From positions 1 to 33,988 of the forward strand of contig CAJMLL010000025.1 of assembly GCA_905214225.1 (NCBI GenBank): a stretch of DNA of 33,988 nt, written 5' to 3'. The translations under genes were made by a program, and so were the position numbers. Shown in pieces: positions 6,550-14,624 of the stretch. Each line of letters opens with the position of its first letter. Position 1 is the first letter of the stretch. Below the pieces are notes generated by a model. It ran no database searches and had not been told where the DNA came from. It was given only the letters and a program-made list of their open reading frames with translations. This DNA is from an uncultured bacterium (GTDB lineage: Bacteria; Bacillota; Clostridia; Peptostreptococcales; Anaerovoracaceae).

Positions 6550-7284
6550 TTAATCTGCCATCAGGTCATCCATGCCGTACAGACCGGCATCCTGCTTCAG
6601 GAGAAATCTCGCTGCGTCCAGTGCACCTTCCGCAAACAGGGCGCGGTCATGTGCAGAATGCTGGAGCTTGATTGTCTGGCTTCCTGTGTTAAAGAAAACC
6701 TCATGCTCTCCGACAACATTTCCCATACGGATAGAAGAAATGCCGATTTCATTTTTTTCTCGCTTACAGTGTCCTGAACGGCCGCAATGATACTCTGCAT
6801 CCGGACGGACCTCTTTCACCGCGTCAGCGAGCATCAGAGCCGTTCCGCTCGGTGCATCCAGCTTGCGGTTATGGTGCGCCTCGACAATCTCCACATCCGC
6901 ATCAGGGAATACCTGTGCAGCAAGCTTTACGATCTTCGTAAGGAACGCTACTCCAACCGACATATTCGCAGAATAGAACACCGGAATCTGCTCTGCCGCT
7001 TTCCGGATCATTTCCTTTTCTTCGTCCGTCTGACCGGTTGTAGCAACGACTGCAGGAAGCTTATGCGCTGTGCAGTAGTCCATCAGTTCTTTTGTACCTG
7101 CATGGTGAGAAAAATCGATGACCAGGTCTGCTTCACCGGTATAGTCCTCCAGGTGCTGCAGGGTTCCGTCATTTCCGCTCGGGCTGACTCTGGCAGCGAC
7201 TTCCATATCCGGAGCATCTTCTACCAGTCCTTCAACAATCTTTCCCATATGTCCGGCTGCGCCGGTAACAATTACCTTAGTCAT
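6550..7284 (-). CDS. dapB: 4-hydroxy-tetrahydrodipicolinate reductase
   Basis: DapB reduces the DapA product with NAD(P)H, the second committed step to diaminopimelate and lysine, in the cytoplasm. The 244-residue protein has the N-terminal nucleotide-binding loop VTGAAGHMGK, the central ATTGQT segment, and the family signature EAHHNRKLDAPSGTA, which contains the catalytic histidine pair/lysine region and the substrate-binding KxDxPSGT. The length is slightly below the usual 250-270, as common in Clostridia. The ATG at 7284 is chosen because AGGGGG lies nine bases upstream; a TTG three codons earlier lacks that spacing. It overlaps the end of dapA by 8 bases, so the two are co-translated under the lysine riboswitch. 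Confidence 0.97.
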   Translation of the reverse strand: MTKVIVTGAAGHMGKIVEGLVEDAPDMEVAARVSPSGNDGTLQHLEDYTGEADLVIDFSHHAGTKELMDYCTAHKLPAVVATTGQTDEEKEMIRKAAEQIPVFYSANMSVGVAFLTKIVKLAAQVFPDADVEIVEAHHNRKLDAPSGTALMLADAVKEVRPDAEYHCGRSGHCKREKNEIGISSIRMGNVVGEHEVFFNTGSQTIKLQHSAHDRALFAEGALDAARFLLKQDAGLYGMDDLMAD

Positions 7285-8173
7285 TAACCTCAACCCCCTG
7301 TGCTCTCATGGCAGCCAGAAGACGCTGACGGTTCTGCTCTTCCATCGGATACATCGGAGCACGGACAATATTCTTGCATCTTCCCATGGCTGCTACTGCT
7401 GCCTTAGCCGGAATTGGGTTGACCTCACAGAACAGTGCACGAATCAGATCACGGAAACGAATCTGCAGCTCTGCAGCGCCCGCAACATCACCGGCAAACC
7501 AGCGGTCCGTAATTTCAACAGTTTCTTTAGGAAGAACGTTGGACAGCACGGAGATGCATCCTTTTCCTCCAAGGGACAGAATCGGAACGATCTGATCGTC
7601 GTTTCCGGAGTACAGTGTGAGCTTGTCACCAACCATAGAAACGGTATCCAGAATCTCAGACAGATTTCCGTTTGCTTCCTTGATTCCAGCGATATTCTCA
7701 TGCTCAGCGAGCTTAGCATAAGTTTCCGGCTTAACATCAACACCCGTTCTGGAAGGAACGTTGTAAATAATAATCGGCTTTGTAGATGCGTCTGCGAATT
7801 CATTGTACATGCGCACCAGGCCATTCTGTGTTGCCTTGTTATAATATGGTGTAACTACGAGGCATGCATCAACTCCAGCCTGGCAGGCAAATCTTGTCAG
7901 CTGCAGTCCATAGCTCGTGTCATTGCTTCCTGTTCCTGCAATAATTGGAACACGATGGTCAGCGCGCTCTACTGCAAACTCAATGCACTTTTTATGTTCA
8001 GCGTCGGAAAGTGTAGGACCTTCACCAGACGTTGCTGCAATTACCAGAGCATTGATTCCCTGTTCAATCTGCCAGTCAATCAATTTTCCGTAACTGTCAA
8101 AATCTACACTTCCATCCTCGTTGAACGGTGTAACCAATGCAGTTGCAATTCCTCTGAAAACTTCGTTTGCCAT
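7277..8173 (-). CDS. dapA: 4-hydroxy-tetrahydrodipicolinate synthase
   Basis: DapA condenses pyruvate and aspartate semialdehyde, the branch point to diaminopimelate (cell wall) and lysine. This 298-residue TIM-barrel protein shows the Schiff-base lysine K165 in GIKEANGN, the proton-relay tyrosine Y137 in YNVPSRTG, and the substrate loop ATSGEGPTLSDAEH around residues 47-60. The loop reads SGEG where most DapA have TGES; this is a modest variation within the NAL/DapA superfamily, and the adjacent dapB plus lysine riboswitch settle the role. The start has AGGAGG at ideal distance. Transcription begins at a consensus promoter (8618-8646) and passes through the riboswitch leader. Confidence 0.97.
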   Translation of the reverse strand: MANEVFRGIATALVTPFNEDGSVDFDSYGKLIDWQIEQGINALVIAATSGEGPTLSDAEHKKCIEFAVERADHRVPIIAGTGSNDTSYGLQLTRFACQAGVDACLVVTPYYNKATQNGLVRMYNEFADASTKPIIIYNVPSRTGVDVKPETYAKLAEHENIAGIKEANGNLSEILDTVSMVGDKLTLYSGNDDQIVPILSLGGKGCISVLSNVLPKETVEITDRWFAGDVAGAAELQIRFRDLIRALFCEVNPIPAKAAVAAMGRCKNIVRAPMYPMEEQNRQRLLAAMRAQGVEVND

Positions 8174-8225
8174 TTTAGAACCTCCTGATTCTTAACAGAT
8201 AATAGTAAAGAATGCATTGAGATGA

Positions 8226-8257
8226 ACAAAAAGCAGCTGATACGGAATCAGCTGCTT
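8226..8257 (-). terminator. Riboswitch-controlled terminator in the dapA leader
   Basis: AAGCAGCTGAT pairs perfectly with ATCAGCTGCTT around a short loop, followed by TTTTTG on the minus strand, 50 bases before the dapA start. It is the expression platform of the lysine riboswitch. Confidence 0.9.
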
Positions 8258-8431
8258 GATAACTATCATTCCCGAATTACTGCAGTCAGCATACACGAAG
8301 AAAATGCATTCGCACAATTTAACAGCCAGACCTCCCATCTCTGTTCGTCATCGGATCAAAGCTGTTTTTCAGTGCAGGGCATACACATCGTAAATCTCTG
8401 CCAAAACTAACAATTCAGGTGTTCTTATCAA

Positions 8432-8604
8432 GGATAGCGCTCCGCATATATTCTTTATGCGACAGTCAGACAGATCTTATTCTGTCCGCCCGGATATATC
8501 ACCCCTGCAGCAGTGATACCCTCGGCGTCTGCTCCTTTCCGGCCCCCCTGCTCTGCATAGCATGTTCAAAAGCCGTACTATTAGCCCGACGCATCCTCTA
8601 TCTC
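8432..8604 (-). promoter_or_regulatory. Lysine riboswitch aptamer (L box)
   Basis: The minus-strand leader carries the conserved L-box blocks in order: AGAGGATGCG near the 5' end, GCCGGAAAGGAGCAGACGCC in the middle, CTGTCTGACTGTCGC, and closing GGAGCGCTATC pairing with the initial GATAG. These correspond to the B. subtilis lysC L-box blocks. Binding lysine should favour the terminator at 8226-8257 and switch dapAB off. The sequence TTGATAA just after the aptamer can pair with TTATCAA directly before the terminator stem. Confidence 0.9.
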
Positions 8605-8617
8605 AATTTGTGATTCA

Positions 8618-8646
8618 ATAATAACTTTTTTGTTCTCATATGTCAA
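8618..8646 (-). promoter_or_regulatory. Promoter of dapAB
   Basis: TTGACA (8641-8646) and TATTAT (8618-8623), 17-base spacer, ending about 14 bases before the riboswitch. Confidence 0.9.
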
Positions 8647-8783
8647 CATGCAATGATTATTTTTTTATTTTTTGTTGCCAAAATACAACTTTATTTTCCA
8701 ACAGCAAGAGAAAATGTATCCACCGCAGCCGCGGCAGACCGTGCAGTATTCTCCCGGTTCCGGCGGCCATTGCTTTGCCATCG

Positions 8784-9041
8784 TCACTGCCGAAAAATAT
8801 ACACCCATCTTGCGTCACGGTCGCTGTGTTTTTTCAGGGATTTTCGAAGCTGCTGGTTCCACTCCGAATCCGTTTTCCACCGTGATGAATCTTCAAGCGT
8901 GTACATAGTTTCAGCAGAAATAAACCGGTAGTCGGGCTTATGTTCACGTTGAGGCATTCCGGCTCCTGTCAGAACAAGAAAGATCAGAATACAAAAAATG
9001 AGGCAGAGCGTCTTGACTTCCCGTTCTGCCTCTCTTCCCAT
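8784..9041 (-). CDS. Small single-pass membrane protein at the end of pilus cluster 1
   Basis: An 85-residue protein starting MGREAEREVKTLCL, with one membrane segment (LCLIFCILIFLVLTGAG, residues 12-28) and a short charged exterior domain ending KKHSDRDARWVYIFRQ. Type II-like topology resembles a minor pseudopilin, but no family is recognised. The longer frame beginning at 9101 would overlap the pilin gene; the ATG at 9041 with AGGGA seven bases ahead is the better start. Last gene of the downstream Tad-like cluster. Confidence 0.6.
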   Translation of the reverse strand: MGREAEREVKTLCLIFCILIFLVLTGAGMPQREHKPDYRFISAETMYTLEDSSRWKTDSEWNQQLRKSLKKHSDRDARWVYIFRQ

Positions 9042-9075
9042 ATATTTCCCTGTAATGTATTCCGACCGCGTATTT

Positions 9076-9246
9076 TTAATGCACGGTAGACGGTGTCGCA
9101 TCAGCTACCAGCTTCATAAATTTATTCAGAACAGTCGTAATTCCTTCCTGTACCTGGTTTCCGAAAAACACTGCAATACCTACCATAGCAAGAGTAACCA
9201 GTACTGCAACAATAATCACACCGTATTCCTGTAAAAATGTATTCAT
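9076..9246 (-). CDS. Flp-like small pilin (cluster 1)
   Basis: A 56-residue protein: MNTFLQEYG, then a continuous hydrophobic helix (VIIVAVLVTLAMVGIAVFF) and an amphipathic C-terminal part. Flp pilins carry a glutamate-tyrosine pair at the start of the same helix (G/xxxxEY), and EYG is present here. No leader or glycine at the normal cleavage position is seen; the EY pair is only six residues from the start. The ATG at 9246 is supported by AGGAG ten bases upstream. Probable major filament subunit because it stands a little apart from the other genes. Confidence 0.7.
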   Translation of the reverse strand: MNTFLQEYGVIIVAVLVTLAMVGIAVFFGNQVQEGITTVLNKFMKLVADATPSTVH

Positions 9247-9557
9247 GTTATATGATCTCCTATTCTCCACAAAAAAGTGCTGTCATGCCGGCAGTTTTCA
9301 CCATACATAAGCAGCGGATTATTTTATAGTTGTACACGTAATTTTCAGTTATATCGTCTATCGCCGATATTAAGATCCAGACAAAATTTATTTTACTGTA
9401 TTAACGTTTTCGAATCCTGTATTTGACACAGGATCTGCTCGTATTTTGACCATACTTTCCTCCCTGCTACAGCTTCAGCCATAAGACAGCAACGATCAGA
9501 TAATATTTCTTTTATATATCTCCCGCCTTCTTAGGCACTGATAAAACAAGCAATAAA
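9247..9557. other. Gap before the cluster 1 pilin
   Basis: A 311-base gap that contains one possible 21-codon gene (9388-9453) and ATCCTGT/ACAGGAT (7 bp) as a hairpin within it. I see no strong promoter, although a dedicated promoter for the pilin would be expected. Confidence 0.4.
9388..9453 (-). CDS. Possible 21-residue small protein
   Basis: ATG with GGGAGG at ideal distance followed by 21 codons (MVKIRADPVSNTGFENVNTVK) and TAA. The only support is the strong ribosome site; it may also be the decayed start of a longer gene. It lies in the gap between the pseudopilin and the pilin of cluster 1. Confidence 0.3.
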   Translation of the reverse strand: MVKIRADPVSNTGFENVNTVK

Positions 9558-9887
9558 TCACACATGTATACTCCCTTGTATTACGCCTTTCCTGGACAGC
9601 TGAAAAATCGGCATATCCGCATAATAGGTCAGACGCACCAGGGCAGACTCATGGCTTCCTTCCGGTATCACTTCCAGATGACTGCCTTTTCCCAGAACGG
9701 AAATACGCTTCTGGCATTCTGCAGCTGCCTGCGGGCTGCACCTTGCTGCCTGAAGTTTTGTCATACATTCAGCATGGACATTCTCTGCAGCAGATACCTG
9801 CATCTGAAAAGACAGGAAACAAACCGCCGTTGCCGTCATAATTGCAATCCCGATAATCATCAGCATCGTAGGAATAACGGATTTCAT
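9558..9887 (-). CDS. Pseudopilin-like membrane protein (cluster 1)
   Basis: A 109-residue protein with an N-terminal membrane helix (SVIPTMLMIIGIAIMTATAVCFL) and an exterior domain with three cysteines, one within an AARCSPQAAAEC region. Size and topology suit a TadE/F-type or DUF4320-like pseudopilin. A longer frame extends upstream but AAGGAGG precedes the ATG at 9887, which overlaps the stop of the previous gene (TAATG), so translation is coupled. Confidence 0.65.
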   Translation of the reverse strand: MKSVIPTMLMIIGIAIMTATAVCFLSFQMQVSAAENVHAECMTKLQAARCSPQAAAECQKRISVLGKGSHLEVIPEGSHESALVRLTYYADMPIFQLSRKGVIQGSIHV

Positions 9888-10078
9888 TATCGTCCTCCTT
9901 TCATCACAGGCGTTCTGCACTCGATATGAAAATAGGACCCGTGCTCTGAAACAGACTGTTTCATCATGCGGGCTCCCATGCTCTGAAAACCTGTCATTTT
10001 GACCATCAGCATCATAAGAACAACCGCAATGACTGCCGCAGCCAGAAACATTCCATACTCCTGAGTAAACCTTTTCAC
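9887..10078 (-). CDS. Flp-like small pilin/pseudopilin with EYG motif (cluster 1)
   Basis: A 63-residue protein read from a GTG at 10078: MKRFTQEYG, then hydrophobic MFLAAAVIAVVLMMLMV, then a short soluble tail with one cysteine (HIECRTPV). It shares the QEYG start and helix with the pilin at 9076-9246. The ribosome site AAAGGATGG lies inside the end of the preceding gene, three bases away. Confidence 0.65.
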   Translation of the reverse strand: MKRFTQEYGMFLAAAVIAVVLMMLMVKMTGFQSMGARMMKQSVSEHGSYFHIECRTPVMKGGR

Positions 10079-10081
10079 CTG

Positions 10082-10219
10082 CTAGACCATCCTTTCCATC
10101 ACAGAAGCGGCAAATCCCGCCATTCCACTGGCAATCAGCCACTGCCAGACGGCAAATATACCTATACCGGCCACAGCCTCTATAATCCACGTACCATATT
10201 CTTCCATTAACCCTGTCAT
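10082..10219 (-). CDS. 45-residue membrane protein with EYG motif (cluster 1)
   Basis: Starts MTGLMEEYGTW and continues as one hydrophobic helix (IIEAVAGIGIFAVWQWLIA) with a short tail. GGAGG stands six bases before the ATG. The EYG start matches the two following small proteins, so this is a third Flp-like subunit. Confidence 0.65.
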   Translation of the reverse strand: MTGLMEEYGTWIIEAVAGIGIFAVWQWLIASGMAGFAASVMERMV

Positions 10220-10247
10220 TTCATTCCTCCCTGTAATCTGCATCAAT

Positions 10248-10349
10248 CTAAATCACATGCAGACAAAAATATGCAAAACCATATACGACCGGCATTGTAA
10301 ACACCACAGCGATCAGAAGTTCACCGCAGTCAGCCATAAATTCACTCAT
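10248..10349 (-). CDS. 33-residue membrane protein coupled to the platform gene (cluster 1)
   Basis: Starts MSEFMADCGELL with one hydrophobic helix (IAVVFTMPVVYGFAYFCL). Its ATG overlaps the stop codon of the platform gene (TAATG), which is the main support for translation. Function unknown; topology resembles a miniature pilin. Confidence 0.5.
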   Translation of the reverse strand: MSEFMADCGELLIAVVFTMPVVYGFAYFCLHVI

Positions 10350-11899
10350 TAAAATGCCCCCTTTGACAAGCCCATAAATCCTGCCAGAATCAGCAGCAGA
10401 TTAATGATCAGGTAAAACGACATCATCAGCATCGGCAGAATACTGATCAGGGTAATCCCGGAAAGATAATCTGCATTTCTCAGACGTTCTGCCTGTTCCA
10501 GCTGCTTCTGGTTTCTTCTGACCAGTTCCATGATCTGTCTCTGCGCATCTTCTGGAGGCAGATTCTGAATCGTAAACAGTGTCTTGAAAGACGCAGTCAG
10601 TTCTTCCGCGTGATACTGCTGAAAAATATTCAGATACGGCTCCAGTGAAGCAGGATTCTTTTCGATCGCGGCGAGAAAGTGCCCTAAAAAGCGCTGCATC
10701 AGCGGTGAAGCTGTATGCAGCGTCATTTCAACGGCTCTGACCGGAACCATATCATAGAGATGAATGGAAACTTCCCTCATCCAGATTGGGAAATCCTTTA
10801 ACAATGCCTGTTCAACCATTCTCCTCCTTTTCTTCAGCAGCACATTCGGCCAGTAAAAAATCAGCACAGTCAGGATCAATCCTGCCGCAATTCCGGCCTT
10901 TATTTGACATACGGCAGAAACAACGGCGATTCCGATTCCACAGAAGGACATCGGAACTGCTTTCTTCCGTTCCTTTTTTCCTTCATAATGCTCGACATAA
11001 TCCAGATTTCTCAGCGCAGCTTCCTGATTGATTCTGTGAAGGTCATCAACCAGCCAGTTCCCTGTTATCCTGGACGAAATCAGGATATACAGGCCGACAA
11101 ACAAAAGCAGGTAAATCAGAGATGAATTCTGATAGACGCCGGATTCAATCAGATGCAGTTCATATTTCTCCGGCAGAGCCTGCTGCGCCTTCAAAAGCAG
11201 CCTTGAGAAGAATGCGGCAATCCCTACGGACATAATCATAATCAGCGACAGTTTCATCTTGATATTTTTCAGTTCTTTCTGATACTGATAAACACGGCCC
11301 ACCCACGCCTGAACATCAAAATACAATGAATCCGCCCCCTGCTGATAATGCCGGCTGTTTCCGCCTTCAACCTGCATCATAAAACGGTGCAGTGTTCTGA
11401 TCCGCGCACACGGATACGCCTCTTCAATAATCGCAAATCCTTTTTCATACACGTTATCTCCGGAGAAATCATGTTCAATAATAAAGATCGCATCCTGTAG
11501 TCTCTCTTTTAATGCACCTTCCGCAGTAACCATTGTGCCTTTCATTGCCGACAATATTTTCGGCGACTGTTTAAAGAACAGCAGCATCTGTTCCATGTAC
11601 TGCACAGCTTCACGGAAATCCCTCCCTGATGCCAGAAACCTGAACTGCGATCTAACAATCATCGGGAAAGCCGCCATTGCCGTGCAGATCAGAATAACAA
11701 GCCTTCCAGTGCTGAGCATGTACAGCTTTCCAACGGCTGCCATCGCCGCCAGAACCATGGCGCTCTGCAGGACATAGGTCTTCATCGAATACTGAAATCC
11801 CCATCCTGAAATTTCCCGTGGAAGAAAGTTTCTGCTTTTTGTACCCGGCCTCCCTTTAATCATCAGACCTCTGGGCCTTCTTCGCGCATTTGAACGCAT
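10349..11899 (-). CDS. GspF/TadB-TadC-like inner-membrane platform protein, apparently double length (cluster 1)
   Basis: A 516-residue polytopic protein. Hydrophobic segments occur near residues 42-60 and 65-80, a cytoplasmic helical region follows (about 90-215), then segments near 220-235 and 265-280, a second membrane pair (about 323-355), a second helical region and a final hydrophobic segment ending near 505. This layout is two T2SSF-like halves in one chain, whereas cluster 2 uses two separate proteins (318 and 202 residues). Platform proteins transmit ATPase motion to growing pilins. AAGGAGGTG lies eight bases before the ATG. It overlaps the ATPase gene by 44 bases. Confidence 0.8.
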   Translation of the reverse strand: MRSNARRRPRGLMIKGRPGTKSRNFLPREISGWGFQYSMKTYVLQSAMVLAAMAAVGKLYMLSTGRLVILICTAMAAFPMIVRSQFRFLASGRDFREAVQYMEQMLLFFKQSPKILSAMKGTMVTAEGALKERLQDAIFIIEHDFSGDNVYEKGFAIIEEAYPCARIRTLHRFMMQVEGGNSRHYQQGADSLYFDVQAWVGRVYQYQKELKNIKMKLSLIMIMSVGIAAFFSRLLLKAQQALPEKYELHLIESGVYQNSSLIYLLLFVGLYILISSRITGNWLVDDLHRINQEAALRNLDYVEHYEGKKERKKAVPMSFCGIGIAVVSAVCQIKAGIAAGLILTVLIFYWPNVLLKKRRRMVEQALLKDFPIWMREVSIHLYDMVPVRAVEMTLHTASPLMQRFLGHFLAAIEKNPASLEPYLNIFQQYHAEELTASFKTLFTIQNLPPEDAQRQIMELVRRNQKQLEQAERLRNADYLSGITLISILPMLMMSFYLIINLLLILAGFMGLSKGAF

Positions 11900-12935
11900 T
11901 ACTTTCCACCTCCTTCTTCATCACACATTCGGGGAGATATTGCAGTGCTTCCTCCCGCTTCAGCTTGCAGATAAAGTTCTGCGGCAAAGGCTGATCAAGC
12001 CAGAGGCCGTCCTGGTAAATCATCTGAAGCTGATTTCTGCCTTTCTTCCGATCCAGTATACAGATCTGAGAAAGTTTTCTCTGGATTCCTTCTTCCTGAT
12101 TCTTTACATCAACCCGGATTCCAACATCAAAGAAACTGTATATGTCATTTCTCCGCTCTGCTCCCTGACTGCCCATCATATTCATAATCCGGTCCGGAAG
12201 CTTCCTGACATCATCAGAATGAATCGTAGTCATCACACTGCATCCTGTAGAAGCCGCCTCCAGCAGATAACTGACTTCCCGTCCCCGTGCCTCGGAAAGA
12301 AGCATCCAGCGGCACATCTGCCTGAGCGCTGCCTTGATTGCCTGTTCATAAGAAAAATTTTCTGCGGCTTTCATCTCCACGCAGTCCAGCTGAGGATTGA
12401 TTACAGAAAGTCTCAGTTCAAAATTATCCTCTATAGAAATTGTTCTGGAATATGGTTCAATGTGCTTGGTCAGATACTTCACCAGCTCCGTTTTTCCGCT
12501 TCCCACATCCCCTGTTACGATGATGCTGCATCTTCCCTTGACTGCCGCTTTCAGGAACTGCAGAATCTCTTCACTTGCATAGTCTTCCTGAATCATGTTC
12601 TGCTCAGAAAGTCTCCTTACCGCCGGTGTCTTTCGGATTGCAAGAGTGTAATCTGTATTTGTAACGGAAGGGTCAATCAGAGAAATTCGTAAATTATCTG
12701 TCTCTGCTTCCAGTACAGGCTGACTGCGGTTGAAGTTCACATTTGCCAGATTGGCAATCCGCGCTGCAAAACTGTCCAGAAAGGATGTTTCCAGCTTTAA
12801 TGACACGGGATGTCTTCCTTTTTCCAGATCATCGACCCAAAGTTCTTTTCCGTTCCATGTAATGTCTGTAATTTTTTCATTTTCAATAAACGGAAGAAGT
12901 GCTCCGAAATACTCTTTTTGGATATACAGATTCAT
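11856..12935 (-). CDS. CpaF/TadA (VirB11-like) pilus assembly ATPase (cluster 1)
   Basis: A 359-residue secretion ATPase. Walker A is GDVGSGKT (142-149), the Asp box ISIEDNFELRL follows (167-175), Walker B region is RWMLLSEARG (209-218, catalytic glutamate kept), and the His box TGCSVMTTIHSDD (230-242) is intact. The N-terminal domain is shorter than in typical TadA. It powers assembly through the platform protein encoded next. The ribosome site AAGGAG is good. The residues around Walker B differ from the usual RPDRIIVGEVRG, consistent with a divergent subfamily. Confidence 0.9.
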   Translation of the reverse strand: MNLYIQKEYFGALLPFIENEKITDITWNGKELWVDDLEKGRHPVSLKLETSFLDSFAARIANLANVNFNRSQPVLEAETDNLRISLIDPSVTNTDYTLAIRKTPAVRRLSEQNMIQEDYASEEILQFLKAAVKGRCSIIVTGDVGSGKTELVKYLTKHIEPYSRTISIEDNFELRLSVINPQLDCVEMKAAENFSYEQAIKAALRQMCRWMLLSEARGREVSYLLEAASTGCSVMTTIHSDDVRKLPDRIMNMMGSQGAERRNDIYSFFDVGIRVDVKNQEEGIQRKLSQICILDRKKGRNQLQMIYQDGLWLDQPLPQNFICKLKREEALQYLPECVMKKEVESNAFKCAKKAQRSDD

Positions 12936-13378
12936 CCTCTTGCTCCTTTATTTTTGCCGCCGCTGACAGCTCCTCTTTCCTCAGTTTTCTGAACGCCCTC
13001 CTCCGTCTCTTCTCCGATCACGGTGCGCCGCTCAGATAAAGACTTCACCCGTCCGCTGAATGACTGCCAGCTCGCCATCACCTCAACATCCAGAAGATGT
13101 TTTTCCGGGTCGGCCGTATAGACTCTGAGTTCGTAAAAACGGTTCCGCTTCTTCGGCAGGTTCTTCCGCAATGCCCTCTGAAAGATCTGACTGTATGTAT
13201 CCTCGCTCCTGCAGGAGGATCTATGCTCAAGTGCCTCTTCCTGCGCAGACATACAGGCATAATTCACTGCTCTGGATACTTCTCTTCTGGTCTGATCATA
13301 CATATGAATGTCCGCCATCCCGATAAACAGGATGACGGTCATCAATATAATGCAGAACCCTCCTGCCGCACTTTTCAC
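12932..13378 (-). CDS. TadE-like pseudopilin, first gene of cluster 1
   Basis: A 148-residue protein with an N-terminal helix (CIILMTVILFIGMADIHMY) followed by a polar extracytoplasmic domain; TadE/F pseudopilins look like this. The longer frame to 13438 lies inside the ychF terminator; a GTG at 13378 follows AGGAGGAGG and gives the natural start. The C-terminal tail is rich in Glu and Gly. It overlaps the ATPase start by four bases. Only 30 bases separate it from the ychF terminator, so no room for a normal promoter is visible. Confidence 0.7.
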   Translation of the reverse strand: MKSAAGGFCIILMTVILFIGMADIHMYDQTRREVSRAVNYACMSAQEEALEHRSSCRSEDTYSQIFQRALRKNLPKKRNRFYELRVYTADPEKHLLDVEVMASWQSFSGRVKSLSERRTVIGEETEEGVQKTEERGAVSGGKNKGARG

Positions 13379-13407
13379 TGCCTTTCCTCCTCCTGATTTT
13401 CTGCATG

Positions 13408-13464
13408 AAAAAAGCGCAGCTGCAGAAAACCAGGACACAAAGTCCGTTTCTGCATGTTGCGCTT
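13408..13464 (-). terminator. Terminator between ychF and pilus cluster 1
   Basis: A long stem on the minus strand: AAGCGCA/TGCGCTT, then TGCAGAAA/TTTCTGCA, then GGAC/GTCC at the tip, ending in TTTTTT. Confidence 0.85.
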
Positions 13465-13495
13465 GATCATCGTTCTGTTAATTTCTGAATCGTAT

Positions 13496-14593
13496 TTATA
13501 CGTTGAACAGGAAGGTGATAATATCTCCATCCTTTACAACATAATCCTTTCCTTCTGAACGCAGCAGACCCTTCTCTTTAGCTTTGGTCATGCTGCCGTC
13601 ACACTCGTTCATAAAGGTATCGTAGCTGATTGTCTCTGCCCGGATAAATCCTCTCTCGAAATCCGTATGAATTTTTCCTGCAGCCTGCGGAGCCTTGGTT
13701 CCGTCCGTAATCGTCCATGCGCGGACCTCATCTTCTCCTGCAGTCAGGAAGGAAATCAGGTTCAGGAGACTGTATGAAGCCTTGACCAGCTTATCCAGTC
13801 CGGACTCTTCAATTCCCAGTTCCTGCAGATATTCCGCCTTTTCATCATCTTCCAGCTCAGAAATTTCCTCTTCGATTTCCGCGCAGATCGTGACTGATCT
13901 TGCGCCTTCCTGCTCAGCGAATTCCTCAACCTTCTTTGAATACTCGTTTCCCGTTGCCGCATCATCTTCTCCGACGTTTGCAACATAAATAATCGGCTTG
14001 AATGAAAGCAGGTCCAGACTCTGAACAAATGCATGCTCATCTTCATCCAGATCATCAGAAATGGTACGCGCAGACTTTCCGTCTTCCAGGACAGCATATA
14101 CCTTTTTCATGATCTCAACTTCCTTAGCCAGCTCCTTATCGTTTCTGGCTGCCTTGGAAGCCTTGGCAATACGGCGGTCCAGAACTTCCATATCAGAAAG
14201 GATCAGCTCTGTGTTAATGGTGTCAATATCATCGAGCGGGTCGATCTTTCCGCTGACATGAACGATATTTTCATCCTCAAAGCAGCGTACAACATGCACG
14301 ATTGCCGCAGTCTCGCGGATATGTCCGAGGAATTTATTTCCCAGGCCTTCACCCTTGGACGCTCCCTTTACAAGGCCGGCAATATCGCAGAATTCAATCG
14401 TTGTGTAAATTGTCCGCTTTGAGTTATACAGCTCATGCAGCTTTGTCACACGCTTATCCGGAACGGTTACAACACCGACATTCGGTTCAATTGTACAGAA
14501 CGGATAATTCGCCGCCTCTGCTCCTGCCTTTGTAATCGCATTGAACAGCGTGCTCTTTCCAACATTCGGAAGTCCTACAATACCTAATTTCAT
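13496..14593 (-). CDS. ychF: Ribosome-associated ATPase/GTPase YchF (OLA1 family)
   Basis: A 365-residue P-loop protein of the Obg-related YchF family, which prefers ATP and binds ribosomes. The N-terminal [21 protein letters not shown] holds the G1 loop; [20 protein letters not shown] is the G3 region, and the C-terminal end carries the TGS domain ([18 protein letters not shown]). Length is exactly that of the family. AAGGAG precedes the ATG. It is 31 bases downstream of lgt and is followed by a strong terminator, so lgt-ychF forms a small housekeeping operon between two pilus clusters. Confidence 0.97.
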   Translation of the reverse strand: MKLGIVGLPNVGKSTLFNAITKAGAEAANYPFCTIEPNVGVVTVPDKRVTKLHELYNSKRTIYTTIEFCDIAGLVKGASKGEGLGNKFLGHIRETAAIVHVVRCFEDENIVHVSGKIDPLDDIDTINTELILSDMEVLDRRIAKASKAARNDKELAKEVEIMKKVYAVLEDGKSARTISDDLDEDEHAFVQSLDLLSFKPIIYVANVGEDDAATGNEYSKKVEEFAEQEGARSVTICAEIEEEISELEDDEKAEYLQELGIEESGLDKLVKASYSLLNLISFLTAGEDEVRAWTITDGTKAPQAAGKIHTDFERGFIRAETISYDTFMNECDGSMTKAKEKGLLRSEGKDYVVKDGDIITFLFNV

Positions 14594-14624
14594 TTTCTAT
14601 CTGCTCCTTCTGCCATTATTAGAA

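Noticed and set aside
8669..8785. Minus-strand 38-codon frame with clustered cysteines (YCTVCRGCGG)
   Set aside because: Interesting cysteine spacing but no ribosome site, and it extends into the dapA promoter flank; too weak to call.
8653..8931. Overlapping plus-strand frames of 78-92 codons
   Set aside because: They mirror the small membrane gene and non-coding sequence near the dapA promoter, with no ribosome site and mutually overlapping frames.
9558..10190. A single 210-residue cysteine-rich protein
   Set aside because: The upstream half is an out-of-frame reading of two small pilin genes; AAGGAGG and TAATG coupling fix the start at 9887.
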